From Ascarosepion bandense (lineage: Eukaryota > Mollusca > Cephalopoda > Sepiida > Sepiidae): DNA of 64,000 nt. Under the pieces are notes generated by a model. It did no database searches, was not told where the DNA came from, and saw only the letters and a list, made by a program, of their open reading frames with translations. The stretch lies in assembly GCA_037127315.1 (NCBI GenBank), contig JBBBDQ010000192.1, positions 5,577,501 to 5,641,500 on the forward strand, in the 5' to 3' direction. Position numbers and translations under genes: made by a program. Below are positions 45,466 to 55,450 of the stretch, one piece after another. The stretch's first letter is position 1, and every line of letters begins with the position of its first letter.

Positions 45466-46548
45466 GTATTATGGTTTATTTACACTTCTTCACCCACTTG
45501 AAATTCCCTTTTGAATTACTGAAAAAAGTATCTTTATTTAATGTTATTAACATTACATTTCTTACAACTACTTCTAAAACAATAAAAGATTTAAGGCAAA
45601 AACAAAATGATAATAAGCTAAAATTTGAAAAAGAAATTCACTTTATTATTATACTTATTAAGTAGTTTAAACTGTGGCTGTAATGAAAGTTTTTTTTGTA
45701 CTTTTGGAAAAAAATAGCAACTATATTAGCTACCACATAGACTACACATATTTTGTAAATGCGTGTGTGTGTCTGAATAGTAGTTAAAGAGGCTTAATTT
45801 TGTGGTTAATGCAATAATTGCTGCATAAAATGTCACGAAAGCCCACATTACATTATGCACTAACGAACCATATCAATTGTAGGCATTATCATCTTTCAGG
45901 GTTTGTGGCGGAAATGCACGCCTTTACTTTCTGTTAAAATCACAAACGCCCATCTCAAAACAGATCCGTTTTCACTAGAATTTGAAACGCCGCGAACACA
46001 CTTTCGTTGAGACACTTCACCAACGAAGCATGCAATGGAGAGAGGACGATTGACACCTAGGCGCTATGAGATCATAGGGTAAACGCTTTGGTAGACAGCA
46101 CGATCACGGTGCTAACGTCTGAGTTAGAAAAAAATTCCAAGAATATGATTATTATCATTACGCTGTAACTAAAATGCGTCTAAAATCCTCGATACAACAT
46201 CGGGAAAATATCTTTTGCAATTTAACCGATTAAAACTTTAGGTTAGACGGGTTAATCTGCATGTTATAAAAGGTTAAAAAATATTACTCTCACTCTTCTC
46301 CCCCCCCCCTCTTTGTTTCTCTTGTAATGAATGTAACATTTAAATTTGGACAATTTTTGCCTTTATTAAGTCTAGAAAAGCAAAAACATTTGTTGTACGC
46401 ATAAAAAATAATAAACAAAAACGCGAGAACTAAACAATTATCTACAACGGCGTACGGGAGGAAAATTTACAGGGTCGATAGTTGCCCTGAAAACAGTCAG
46501 TTTTACTCTGAAAATTTACAATTCGATGTACAGTTTGAAAGAAACTAC
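45466..46548. other. Unassigned stretch
   Basis: No recognised gene. A segment at 45890-46110 is less AT-rich. A short C-run is near 46300. Confidence 0.4.
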
Positions 46549-46680
46549 CCCGTGGCCCAGGGGTAGCGTTGCCGACTGACGCTAATTCGGTCGGGTTTCG
46601 AACCTGGGTTTAGGGAGCAATCGGAATCTAACCGTACTGATGAGCTGCGAAACAGATCTGTCTGCGGTTGACAATATATA
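46549..46680 (+). mobile_element. tRNA-like/hammerhead element, copy B
   Basis: A-box-like TGGCCCAGGGG (46553-46563) and B-box-like GGGTTTCGAACCTGG (46593-46607) in a tRNA-sized head, linker agcaatcggaatc, hammerhead motif (46629-46671), then acaatatatata. Immediately followed by the palindrome 46680-47060. The tRNA-like head is the best preserved of the three. Confidence 0.8.
46629..46671 (+). ncRNA. Hammerhead ribozyme motif, copy B, stem II lost
   Basis: Stem I is the best of the three: TAACCGTA against TGCGGTTGA gives 8 pairs including two G-U. CTGATGA, GAAAC, AGATCT and cleavage triplet GTC (46660-46662) are intact. Between CTGATGA and GAAAC only gctgc remains, where copies A and C have gctgtgatacagc; an 8-bp deletion removed the stem II hairpin. 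It is therefore probably inactive or very weak. Confidence 0.72.
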
Positions 46681-47060
46681 TAAATTATATTTTAGAACAT
46701 GTACAATTTTTTTTATAGATATCCACTACAAATTGTACATTTTGTTTCCACATTGGACTTACAATGTCTCAACATTCTCTAATGTTAAATCTGTCTATAA
46801 AATTTCCGAAACATTCATTAATCAATTATATCCCCTACCCACCCCACTTTCTTCAAAATTCTAACGGACAATTTACAAGATTATTCCCTCACCGCTAACC
46901 CCTACCAACATCCCACACACAACTTGCCAAATATAAGAGGCCTTCCATTCCTTTCCACACCACCTGATGAGACATTGTAAGTCCAATGTCGATACAAAAT
47001 GTACAATTTGTAGTGGATATCTATAAAAAAAATTGTACATGTTCTAAAATATAATTTATA
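46680..47060. mobile_element. Foldback element with hammerhead-like cores in both arms
   Basis: Arms of about 92 bp (46680-46772 and 46967-47060) are near-perfect inverted repeats. The right arm has CTGATGA (46964-46970), stem GACATTG...CAATGTC (7 bp) and GATAC. The left arm, on the minus strand, has the same hairpin followed by intact GAAAC but with TGTTGA in place of CTGATGA. Each arm thus keeps one half of the catalytic core. Confidence 0.75.
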
Positions 47061-47150
47061 ATAAATATTCACAGCTCTATATTATATATCGAGAACTGTT
47101 TTAAATTAATTTTTTGGACGTTGTAAATTTTTCCTCGTTCCTTATTCACT

Positions 47151-47154
<4 letters not shown>

Positions 47155-47193
<39 letters not shown>
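47155..47193. repeat. (TA)n microsatellite
   Basis: About 38 bp of TA repeat. Confidence 0.97.
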
Positions 47194-47195
<2 letters not shown>

Positions 47196-47210
47196 CAATA
47201 TTTTGTGCTG

Positions 47211-47464
47211 AACGGAGGTAATTAATTTTATTAATTAATTATTAACGATAACTGGAAAATCTTCTATTTACTATTATAGATCAGAAGAAAACGTACTAAA
47301 AGAAATTTCCCTTATTCTCCGAATATGAGCGAAGGAAAACGGAGGCAATTAATTTTATTAATTAATTATTAACTATAACTGAAAAATCTTCTAATTACTA
47401 TTATAACTTATAGGAAAACGTTCTAAAAGACATTTTTCTTTATTCTCCCAATAGGAGCAAAGGA
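47211..47464. repeat. Tandem duplication, 127 bp x 2
   Basis: Units 47211-47337 and 47338-47464 both start aacggagg(t/c)aattaatttt and differ by scattered substitutions. No coding meaning seen. Confidence 0.85.
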
Positions 47465-48169
47465 AAACAAAACAAAACAAAACAAAAAAATAACAAATGG
47501 CATTTCTCGGTTGTTATTTTAAACCAGAGAAAGAAGAAGAAGAAAGAAAAGACTTCGATATGTTTTAATGTCAGGAAGTGCCACGAACAATGGACGCTGG
47601 TTTCGGCTATCCATGGGAACTTAGCAATTGTCATTCTAAACCTAAAAGAAAGAGATAAATTCAATTGTTATTTTTTCGCTGAGCATTAGTAATAGCCGAA
47701 AAAGAGATTTCATTTTTTTAATTATTATTATTGTATCCAATTGTCTTGCAAGCATGAATTGTGAAAAGAATTAAGATAACAAATATCTGATTCCGAGTTT
47801 AAGTAATTTAAAGAAGAGACATTTTACTTGACATCAGGGTAGACCAGATAACGAAAATATTTTCCGTTGGTGACTCAAAAAATGGATATTGAAAAAACAC
47901 AGGTGCGGAAAATTTTTATCTAAGTAACAATGTCAATAGACCCTTGTCAACTTGTTTTGGGCGAAGCCAGTTCAAAAAGGTTTATAGCGATTGTTTAAGA
48001 AAAAAAAATCCCCGAAATTGTTTCGTGAGAAAAAAATTCTGAGAAAGAAAATTCGCCGGTTAAGTCAAGCCCAGAAAAGAGGGAATGGGAAGATGGCGTC
48101 ATAAGACTGAGAGGAATCTCAATGGTTTTGTAAACCAGCGCCGAAAGTGGGAGACGACCAACAGTTGAC
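47465..48169. other. Unassigned stretch
   Basis: An (AACAA)n-like run at 47467-47488; nothing else recognised. Confidence 0.4.
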
Positions 48170-49160
48170 GTCATGGAAAGAAGAGTAATCCCATTGGATA
48201 AACCAAAGGCACCAACGAATAGCAGCTAACCTCAGCATTCTGTTGGTTGCTGAGATGAGGGGTTAGACACCCAGCGATTGTCGGCCCCACACCATGGCAT
48301 GGGCATAAATACAAAATTGAATTGCAGTTGAAGTTCGAGTTGGATTCCAGTTTGATTGGAGTTGCCAGTTGAATTCCAGTCAGCTCCCGGCCCAGAGATG
48401 TAACGACGAAGATAGGCGCCAACCGCAGTGCCTGCCGGCCAACCAGAGTTTAAAGACAGACAAGAAGAGAATTTGCAGAGATCGGAAGAGAGTTTTTGAG
48501 ATCGACAACTGAATGCAGTTTTCAGTTGCAGTTGGAGTTGGGTTGCAGCTCGAGTGGCAAAGAGTTCGAGTTCCCGGTCCAGAGACGTAATAACAAAGAG
48601 ATAATTGCCACACAGTTAGGTGCCAACTATAGAAAAACGCCGCCTGCCAATGACAGTTCCCAGCTGAAGAAGTAAAGAGACAGAGAGATGATGGCCATGC
48701 TGTTGGGGGCCGACTGTAGAGAAGCCTGTCGCCAATCAACCAACCAGAGTTAAGAGACGGACAAGAAGGGAATTTGTAGACAAAGTTGGAAATTGCCAAA
48801 TCAAGAGAGTTTCATAGTTTTTTGGTGAGAGTGATTCAACCCGGAACAATAAATCCACCTCGATTCCTTTTCCGAAGACGAACTGCACCAACCTACCCAT
48901 AACCCAGCACTTCGGCAATTTCCGCGACATTACGCAAAACAAGAATCAAGTTGACTAGACTTATAACGAACTTAGAATTCTGTTCGGAGCAGCGATCTGC
49001 GGCCAGCCAGATTTCTCGTTATTGTTGAGGAGAATAATTCGATTGACTTAAGAAACTTCCGTTCCGCTTCCAGTTTGATAGAAGCAGGGATTGGGAATTA
49101 TCCAAGAGACTATTGTGTATATTGTGTATATAAAGACATTATTTTACAACATTTCAGATG
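48170..49160 (+). other. GC-richer block with internal duplications, possible LTR or transcription leader
   Basis: Clearly less AT-rich than its surroundings. A TATA-like gcataaata lies at 48302-48310. Downstream an approximately 300-bp unit is partly duplicated: gccaaccagagtttaaagac at 48439 and caaccagagttaagagacgg at 48741; ccggcccagagatgtaac at 48390 and ccggtccagagacgtaat at 48575. The polyadenylation-like aataaa occurs at 48849. No long convincing frame. Could be a long LTR or a promoter-leader region; I cannot choose. Confidence 0.35.
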
Positions 49161-49573
49161 TCGGTCCACTTATTTTCTTGGTGCTATATTTTTTTCCTCT
49201 TATTGCACAATTGTGTGCACGCTTCCCTGTTTGATTTAGCTAGTGGAGAACTCACGTGACTACCTTGTGATTAATCAACACAACGTCGGACAAGAGAGAT
49301 CAGCTATCTGGATCGAAACCAACAGCGACCGGCCGGGTAGTGGCATATTTATATATATATATATATATATATATAGTTATTTTTCTCCTGTTAGCATTGT
49401 TTGGATATTCTTACTTTTAATGATTGCTAAAGAAGGAAGCATTCTTACATGCGACAATAAACTTGATTGTATAGATAAGAATTCAGATTTACTCATGCAA
49501 AAATATAATAAAGCAGCTGTACAGTTACTTAAATAAAGCAGCTTTCTGACGACATGGTTAAACTAGTTTGCAT

Positions 49574-50131
49574 ATATACACGCTTGTGCAAATTAATTGA
49601 AACAAAACGAATAATGTCTTCCTAAGCACTTTCACACTTTCGCTGATCATATATGTGTCGCCTCTTGGCGTTGTTCGTCTCTTTCGACCGAATTTTCCTT
49701 TACGTTTTGGACTGATAGATTCAGTTTGTTTCTTTGCCTTGATAACAAGACTGACAATTTTAAAGGCTGACACCAACAATATCTGCGATCTCTCTGTAAA
49801 GCTTGCCAGTGTGTTAGTGCAGCGTTACTATTTTCGTACGCTTCTCTGCAGTAACGTCCATCGCAGACAATGATTCTAGAACTAATCGACAGTCGAGACA
49901 GTTGTGTCTGAGCGTAATAAAAAATTGATACAATCACGAATGAGGCAATATTTTTCAAGGCCAAGCAAATTTTATCATACACCCTGAAAATAGGTTCAAA
50001 TTCACACCATTACAAATTACCTAATCTGAGATAAAAGTTGAAATCAATTACACCCTGCAACTCCAGTGGGTATAAAACTGACCGTATGCTGAAAGAAAGG
50101 AAACTAAAGGAGTTTTTTCAATTAATTTGCG

Positions 50132-50137
<6 letters not shown>
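49574..50137 (-). mobile_element. Tc1-like element with inverted ends, transposase deleted
   Basis: Ends CTTGTGCAAATTAATTGAAA (49587-49606) and ttttcaattaatttgcgcaaag (inner part 50114-50136) are inverted repeats next to TA dinucleotides. Inside, on the minus strand, YREIADIVGVSLKIVSLVI and SISPKRKGKFGRKRRTT are the N-terminal helix-turn-helix and following GRKR linker of a Tc1-type transposase. The catalytic domain is absent. About 560 bp. Confidence 0.75.

Positions 50138-50171
<34 letters not shown>
50138..50171. repeat. (TA)n microsatellite at the 5' edge of a PLE
   Basis: About 34 bp of TA repeat between the Tc1 end and the PLE coding sequence. Confidence 0.95.
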
Positions 50172-50173
<2 letters not shown>

Positions 50174-52290
50174 TGAGATTGTGTTAGTCTATGGAGCACT
50201 GTTTAAATCAAATAACATGAAACGCATAAATTTAGGGTGTTCACTTAAGAATATACCCATTCCTGACCGTCATATGTATGAATTATGTTTATTAAGGAAA
50301 ATAGAGGAGTGTATTGCAAATATGAGATGGAAAGCGTACTCCTATCGAAATAATTTAAATGACAAAAAAACTAACAGTAATTATGGATTCAAAACCTATG
50401 CCCATCCCCCACATATTAAGGAACTAGATAAATTTGAGGCTGAGTTTATCGGCACGATCAAAAATCTAAAATATAGAAAGATTAGGAACAATAAAGTACA
50501 GCAAAAAATTAGTGCTGACATTAATGTGATAAAGAGGAGTAAAAAAATCTATGTTAAAGCCGACAAATCCAGATATTTATATAAAATGAGTCCTAATAAG
50601 TATTAAAAAAAAGCATTACATAAGGAAGTGATTAAACACTATGAAAAAGGCCCCAATTGACATAGAGATTAAAATCAACAAAGAAGCTAGTATTCTAGTC
50701 GGTAAATTCGAATTATACAATCGAGTCAAAAAATTAAATTTGAAAACTTGTTTTATAACAGTAAAAGATCATAAGAGCAACTTTCCTAACAACCCGGTAT
50801 ATAGGTTACTGAACCCTACTAAAACAAAGTTAGGTAGGATAAGCAAGGTTATCTTACAGAAGGTATGCAAATCGTTTAGGATCTTTACAAATATAAACCT
50901 AGTGGCAATCTACTAATGATTGTATTGAATGGTTTAAAAATTATGACAAAAATAAGAATTGCTCATTTATTAAATATGATATTAAGGATTATTACCCATC
51001 TATCTCCGAAAAACTTTTAACGAAGCTATTTGCAAAGGAATTTAGTGAAATTTCTGATCAAGAAATAGACGTTATTAGGCATTGCCGGAAAACATTATTA
51101 TACCGTAACAATTTTATGGATAAAAAAGTTGACATAAATAGTTTTGATAACCCCATAGGAGCGTATGACGGTGCAGAGGTATCAAAATTAATAGGGTGCT
51201 TATTGCTTTATAGGCTTAATGAGTACATAGAGTTTAACAACCACGGTTTATACCGTGATGATGGATTAATCATAGTTGACAACAGTAATTCCCAAAAGTG
51301 TGACACTATACGCAAAAAACTATATTGGTTTTTTTAAAAAGTATGAATTTAATTTGGATGTGGAAATTAATTTAAAAGTGGTTAATTATTCAGATATTAC
51401 GCAAATTTATTGACTGGAACCATATTCCCATACGTGAAAGAAAATCAAGACCCCCCCCCCCCCCAATATGTAAACATTAAATCTAACCACCCCGCACTTA
51501 TTGTGAGGGGCATTGCTAAAAGTATTTCATCTAGTGAAAATATTTCCGACGTTCATAAAACAGTATACCAAGATGCCCTAACTAGGAGTGGTCACAAAGA
51601 TAAATTAGCATATACGGACACTAAGAGAAGTAAACGGAAAAATAGAGGTAGGAACATTTTATGGTTTAATCCCCCATTCAATTTAACGGTAAAAACCAAA
51701 ATCGGCAAAATGTTTTTTTTAACCTATTAGAGTTAAATTTTGGCAAAGATAATAAGTTGTATAAAATATTTAACAGAAACAATGTTAAACTTAGTTACTG
51801 TTGTACGGCGAATTTGAAGAAAATCATTAGTGGACTTAATAAGAAAAAAGTTAGGGATGATACAAGAAGTTTTAATTGTAGGATTAAGAATAGTTTTCCC
51901 TTACAGGGTAAATGTCAGTAGTTTATCGAGTTAAAATTTATAAGAACTCTGAGGACACTAACCCCAAAGTATACATAAGAGCTATTCAAGATAATTTAAA
52001 AAAAAGATATTACAATCATATAAGTAGCTTTAATAAGGAAAAGTATAAACATAGCACTACTTTATCCATTCACGTATGTACCATTGAACAAGAACTTAAC
52101 AAAGACCCTATCTTGAAATGGGAGATATTGAAAAGATGCGCTAAATATAAAGCAGGCCAGCAATTTTGTAGGCTATGTATAGAGGAAAAACTATCTATAG
52201 CTTTATATAAACAAACTAATAATCTATTGAATTCCAAGACTGAAATATTAAATAAATGTAGGCATAGGAAGCCCTGGTTGTTGGATTAGG
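50172..52290 (+). pseudogene. Penelope-like element ORF: reverse transcriptase plus GIY-YIG endonuclease
   Basis: Order along the strand: NMRWKAYSY and TYAHPPHIKELDKFE (N-terminal conserved block); VKADKSRYLYKMSPNKY; CFITVKDHKSNFPNNP; FIKYDIKDYYPSI (first catalytic Asp); IGAYDGAEVSKLIG; LYRDDGLIIVD (catalytic DD); NIKSNHPALIVRGI; WFNPPFNLTVKTKIGK. Then comes the endonuclease, VYIRAIQDNLKKRYYNHISS (Arg and Tyr-His block kept, YIG changed to YIR), CRLCIEEK and CRHRKPWLL at the end. At least five stops or frameshifts occur (near 50606, 50916, 51337, 51730, 51915). The N-terminal part found at 4.9, 12 and 36 kb is not joined here: the ORF starts at (TA)n. PLEs copy by RT and insert using GIY-YIG cleavage. 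Confidence 0.92.
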
Positions 52291-52548
52291 TTTCTGTATC
52301 GTGGGTTTGTATCTTTATGTTTTCGTCTTTGCTTTTCACTCCTCTATTATAATTAAAAAATTAAAAAATTAAAAACTTTTTGCGATAAAGTTGTCCTACT
52401 CCTCCTTGTGTTTGGTGTCTCCTTTCATGGTCACGTGGGTTGTCTTAATTTCCTTCTTATATGTCGTTTTTTCGTTTCCTCGTTAGCTAGTTTTCTCTGA
52501 CGATCCGTTTAGGTGAAACCTAGGTAGGTCCGCTTGACTCATTAGGTG
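52291..52548 (+). other. Probable PLE 3' flank
   Basis: About 250 bp from the PLE stop to (TA)n. It contains tctctgacgatccgtttag and ggtgaaacctaggtagg, which has a loose CTGACGA-hairpin-GAAAC order (52496-52520): another possible decayed hammerhead. Confidence 0.4.

Positions 52549-52603
<55 letters not shown>
52549..52603. repeat. (TA)n microsatellite
   Basis: About 54 bp of TA repeat at the 3' side of the PLE. Confidence 0.97.
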
Positions 52604-52606
<3 letters not shown>

Positions 52607-52969
52607 CGAACTATATTGTAAAATAAATAAGTAGCTCTTCTCTGCGTTTGGTTTGACACAATTCAAAAGAAAACATCTATTAAAAATAACTGTAGTCTGC
52701 ATAGATTATTGGTGTCCAAAGCTGCTGGAGGAAATTTGTCAGTTTTAAATATGCATGGGAAGAGAAAAGATGATTTTTCAGGACATCAACTATTCTCATG
52801 TTGCAAATAGGAAGCACAAAATAATCATGGAGTAGGGATAAAGATGTAGCCTTTTTGTTTCTGACCAGGCAACATTCATTGTCCGTCCAGTAATTTCAAT
52901 ATGTTCTCGATAACTGAAAAATCATTTGAAGAATTCATAACCAAAACCATTATGATGATTTTCTAAGCA

Positions 52970-53098
52970 CAGCTTAGATGCTGCACAAGGCCGAAACCTC
53001 CGCGCACTCAATGAGGATTGAACTCACTACACAACTGTCATGATTTTAGCGAGACAAACTTGCTAACCATTACACTATACCAGAAGCCCAGTTGGGCA
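52970..53098 (-). mobile_element. tRNA-derived SINE (family D), copy 2
   Basis: On the minus strand: tggtatagtgtaatggttag (A-box-like), gagttcaatcctcattg (B-box-like), ggccttgtgcagcatc. Best copy of this family. Confidence 0.72.
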
Positions 53099-53329
53099 CC
53101 TTATGACCGAATACTCATTTTAGCAGAAGGATGGTATGAGTTTAGTCTGAATAATGATACCATAAATTTGTCAACAAATGCTGGTTGATTTGATTGATTC
53201 ATTTTTTTTACTATTTATCAATCCTTTGTGGGTTGTTTAATGCCGAAATATATGTTGAATTGTAAAAATAATTCATTTTTCGATTGAATATTGCGACAAC
53301 ATTTTTGAGGATTACAGTGGTTTTCCAGA

Positions 53330-53492
53330 TACAAGTCCTACTATTTAACCCCTAGCTTGGATGGTGATATGGCTTTATACATTTTCCAAGGGTATTTGTG
53401 CGTAAGGGGATGTAATGGAACCGAATGGAATTCGAACACGGTTCTTCGATTTCTCATTCCGAGCCGCTATCTATTACACCTTCGCACATCCC
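53330..53492 (-). mobile_element. tRNA-derived SINE (family A), 3'-truncated
   Basis: Minus-strand head (gaattcgaacacggttc; ccgctatctattacacc read on plus) and part of the body as far as the gggttaaatag block. The tail is missing. Confidence 0.75.
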
Positions 53493-53527
53493 CAACAAAG
53501 GCTAAAAACTTCTGCTTGTCTCTGTAG

Positions 53528-53528
<1 letters not shown>

Positions 53529-53593
<65 letters not shown>
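53529..53593. repeat. (TG)n microsatellite
   Basis: About 64 bp of TG repeat. Confidence 0.98.
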
Positions 53594-53594
<1 letters not shown>

Positions 53595-54303
53595 GGGGTT
53601 TAGGCAAAGAGTAAAATGATCTCAGATGTTCTTTCTTTAACCAATTTAATATAATATTTAATAATTTAATATATATTTAACAGAATTAGTATCACGTTTT
53701 TGTTATTGCGTGTAGGCATTTAATTTTTTCAAAACGAATGTAATGAGATATGAAAGTGTATGAAAGCCTAGACAATCCGAAAACAAAGAAATGACGCGCT
53801 GGGTTATGCATCAGAGATTGCATTGTTGTTGATCACAAGACTAAACAAACAAAAACAAGATGAGGTCATCGTACAGATTATTGTTGTTGTTACTGTATCT
53901 CCACCTTGAAATAAAGGGATCAATTATTTTTTTTTTTGTCACAGCTGTCTGCTTCTGTGTCACTCGGCTAAAGACATTCACAAACGAAATGTTCTAAAAA
54001 ACAGTTAATTAGTTAATTAGTCAAAGTATTTTAAATGAAATCTCGTCAGACGAAAAGTATGATTATCGAAGCTGTTTGATGTTTGATCAAAGATTTTTTT
54101 AATTCTAAAACTCTTTTTTTTAATTCTATGTAATCACATAGTGGCAGAGCAAATATTAAAGCATAAAGGAAGTAAGTTGATACCGAAGTTCGAAAAGAGC
54201 ATTTGAACACACACACGCACGCACGTACTCACGTACGCACGCAAAACAAAACAAAAACAAAAGACGAAAAACACACATATATATTTATTTATAAGTATGG
54301 ATA
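53594..54303. other. Unassigned stretch
   Basis: No gene recognised; cacgcacgcac-type simple sequence at 54208-54243. Confidence 0.4.
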
Positions 54304-54455
54304 CAGTGTAACCCTGATATAAGAGAGTTGTCGGGACTGGATTGACGTTTTCTTATATCCGGGTTTCTCTTATATCCTGGTTTTGTCTATTTTATATACA
54401 TTACCACAGGCACTAATTTGGGACCAGCGAAAATCTTATATCAGGGTTGTTTCTG
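54304..54455. mobile_element. Tigger/pogo-type MITE, 152 bp
   Basis: Starts CAGTGTAACCCTGATATAAG and ends with the reverse complement of CAGAAACAACCCTGATATAAG (trimmed: CTTATATCAGGG...TTCTG). It is flanked by TA on both sides (54302-54303 and 54456-54457). The CAGTxxAACCCxGATATAA end is typical of pogo/Tigger DNA transposons. No coding sequence. Confidence 0.82.
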
Positions 54456-54580
54456 TATCAATAAATATACATGCAGGTATAACACGCATATATGAAAAAT
54501 TTCCCGGTATTCATAGAACAGTGTTCATGTGATATAAGAGAGCTATTATTTAGTATATATTTATTAATGAATATACATAA
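54456..54580. other. Short spacer with a repeated Tigger-end fragment
   Basis: tgatataagagagctatt near 54531 repeats the start of the neighbouring MITE, so a further broken copy may be present. Confidence 0.35.
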
Positions 54581-54592
54581 CCTACGTCTATA

Positions 54593-54633
54593 GCACGACT
54601 CTGAGTTTCATGAACCATGCCATCATCAGGTGC
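54593..54633 (-). ncRNA. Hammerhead-like motif, left arm
   Basis: Minus strand: GCAC, CTGATGA (54629-54623), 13-nt stem II region with only about 3 pairs, GAAAC (54609-54605), TCAGA loop, GTC (54599-54597), GTGC. Stem I GCAC/GTGC is 4 Watson-Crick pairs. Stem II is weak, so activity is uncertain. Confidence 0.55.
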
Positions 54634-54662
54634 ATTATGCGCTATGCAATCATCAAGTGCAT

Positions 54663-54703
54663 GCACCTGATGATTGCACAATGCATGAAACTCATAGTCG
54701 TGT
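54663..54703 (+). ncRNA. Hammerhead-like motif, right arm
   Basis: GCAC, CTGATGA (54667-54673), stem II TGCA-caa-TGCA with one unpaired T on each side, GAAAC (54687-54691), TCATA loop, GTC (54697-54699), GTGT. Stem I is 4 pairs including one G-U. Same spacing as the left arm. Confidence 0.6.
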
Positions 54704-54839
54704 TATAGGCGTAGGCTAATATATATATATATATTATTGTACAATAACAATAATATTTAGCTCTACTTTTGTATTGAGCACTTTTAAATGAAAAATAAAC
54801 ATTAAGGAACAGTAAATTTCTTTTAGTCTTTTCTTCACA

Positions 54840-54968
54840 TTATATATATATATATTGTCATCCGCAGACAGATCTGTTTCGCTGTATCACAGCTCATCAG
54901 TACGGTTAGACTCCGATTGCTTTTTTACCCAGGATTGAAACTCGGCCGAAATGGCATCAGTCGGCGAC

Positions 54969-54970
<2 letters not shown>
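54840..54970 (-). mobile_element. tRNA-like/hammerhead element, copy C
   Basis: Minus strand: the tRNA-like head is cut at its 5' end by (CT)n, keeping gactgatgccatttcgg and the B-box-like GAGTTTCAATCCTGG (about 54929-54944). Then linker agcaatcggagtc, hammerhead (54908-54858) and acaatatatata tail at 54840-54857. Confidence 0.78.
54858..54908 (-). ncRNA. Hammerhead ribozyme motif (type I), copy C, most complete
   Basis: Minus strand: stem I TAACCGTA / TGCGGATGA (5 pairs, one mismatch, 2 more), CTGATGA, stem II GCTGT-gat-ACAGC, GAAAC, AGATCT, cleavage triplet GTC with C17 at 54867. All conserved core positions are present. Stem III is minimal or formed between two copies through self-complementary ACAGATCTGT. 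Confidence 0.83.

Positions 54971-55039
<69 letters not shown>
54971..55039. repeat. (CT)n(TA)n microsatellite
   Basis: About 30 bp CT then about 38 bp TA. Confidence 0.97.
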
Positions 55040-55041
<2 letters not shown>

Positions 55042-55268
55042 TTGAGTTGTGATAATGTTTAGCGCCAAGATGTTTTTTTTTCGGTGGTTTTACTGATAAA
55101 TATATTTTTGCAAGCAGGTTTTTTATTGTAAAGTGCTTGATATCAGGGTAGAGATAGAACATTGATAGGTTTGATGCAAAGATGTTAGTTACTTAACGGA
55201 GCAGACTTCAAAGTTTCGTGAAGACATCCTTATGGTGTCGTCACTCGTCGTCAGGGGTAAATTTTCCA
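55040..55268 (-). mobile_element. Probable PLE 5' fragment bounded by (TA)n
   Basis: Minus strand: CTGACGA near 55253-55247, a long imperfect hairpin (GTGA...TCAC with inner GACA/TGTC), GAAAC at about 55218-55214, then TTTGAAGTC. About 130 bp further on, an open frame (LLAKIYLSVKPPKKKHLGAK) runs into (TA)n. Same layout as 11.7-12.1 and 36.0-36.5 kb. Stem I does not pair convincingly, so this is only hammerhead-like. Confidence 0.5.
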
Positions 55269-55294
55269 ATATATATATATATATATATATATAT

Positions 55295-55450
55295 GAAAAG
55301 TTGATCATGAAGTGTTGGCGATTCTTATAATCGTTTTGTAGCTCTTAATAAATTTTGTCTTTTTGTTATTCCTCCTAAATCCTGTTCCATCATCTATTTA
55401 CACACGCTCACTAAATAAGTCTACGTCCTGAGGGAACACTGCACTTTTGA
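55295..55450 (-). pseudogene. LINE fragment, family L1x
   Basis: Short minus-strand piece (tagctcttaataaattttgt, ctatttacacacgctcac) matching 29320-29400 and 41640-41710. Another scrap (acgtcctgagggaacactgc) follows on the plus strand. Confidence 0.55.

Larger units (their letters stand above)
54581..54716. mobile_element. Foldback element with a hammerhead motif in each arm
   Basis: Arms 54581-54632 and 54664-54716 pair (cctacgtctatagcacgact against agtcgtgttataggcgtagg). Each arm contains the full hammerhead order, described in the next two entries. A (TA)n tract follows at 54720-54735. Confidence 0.78.

Noticed and set aside
49243..49536. A 97-codon ORF after the GC-richer block
   Set aside because: It is read through a (TA)n tract and has no recognisable domain.
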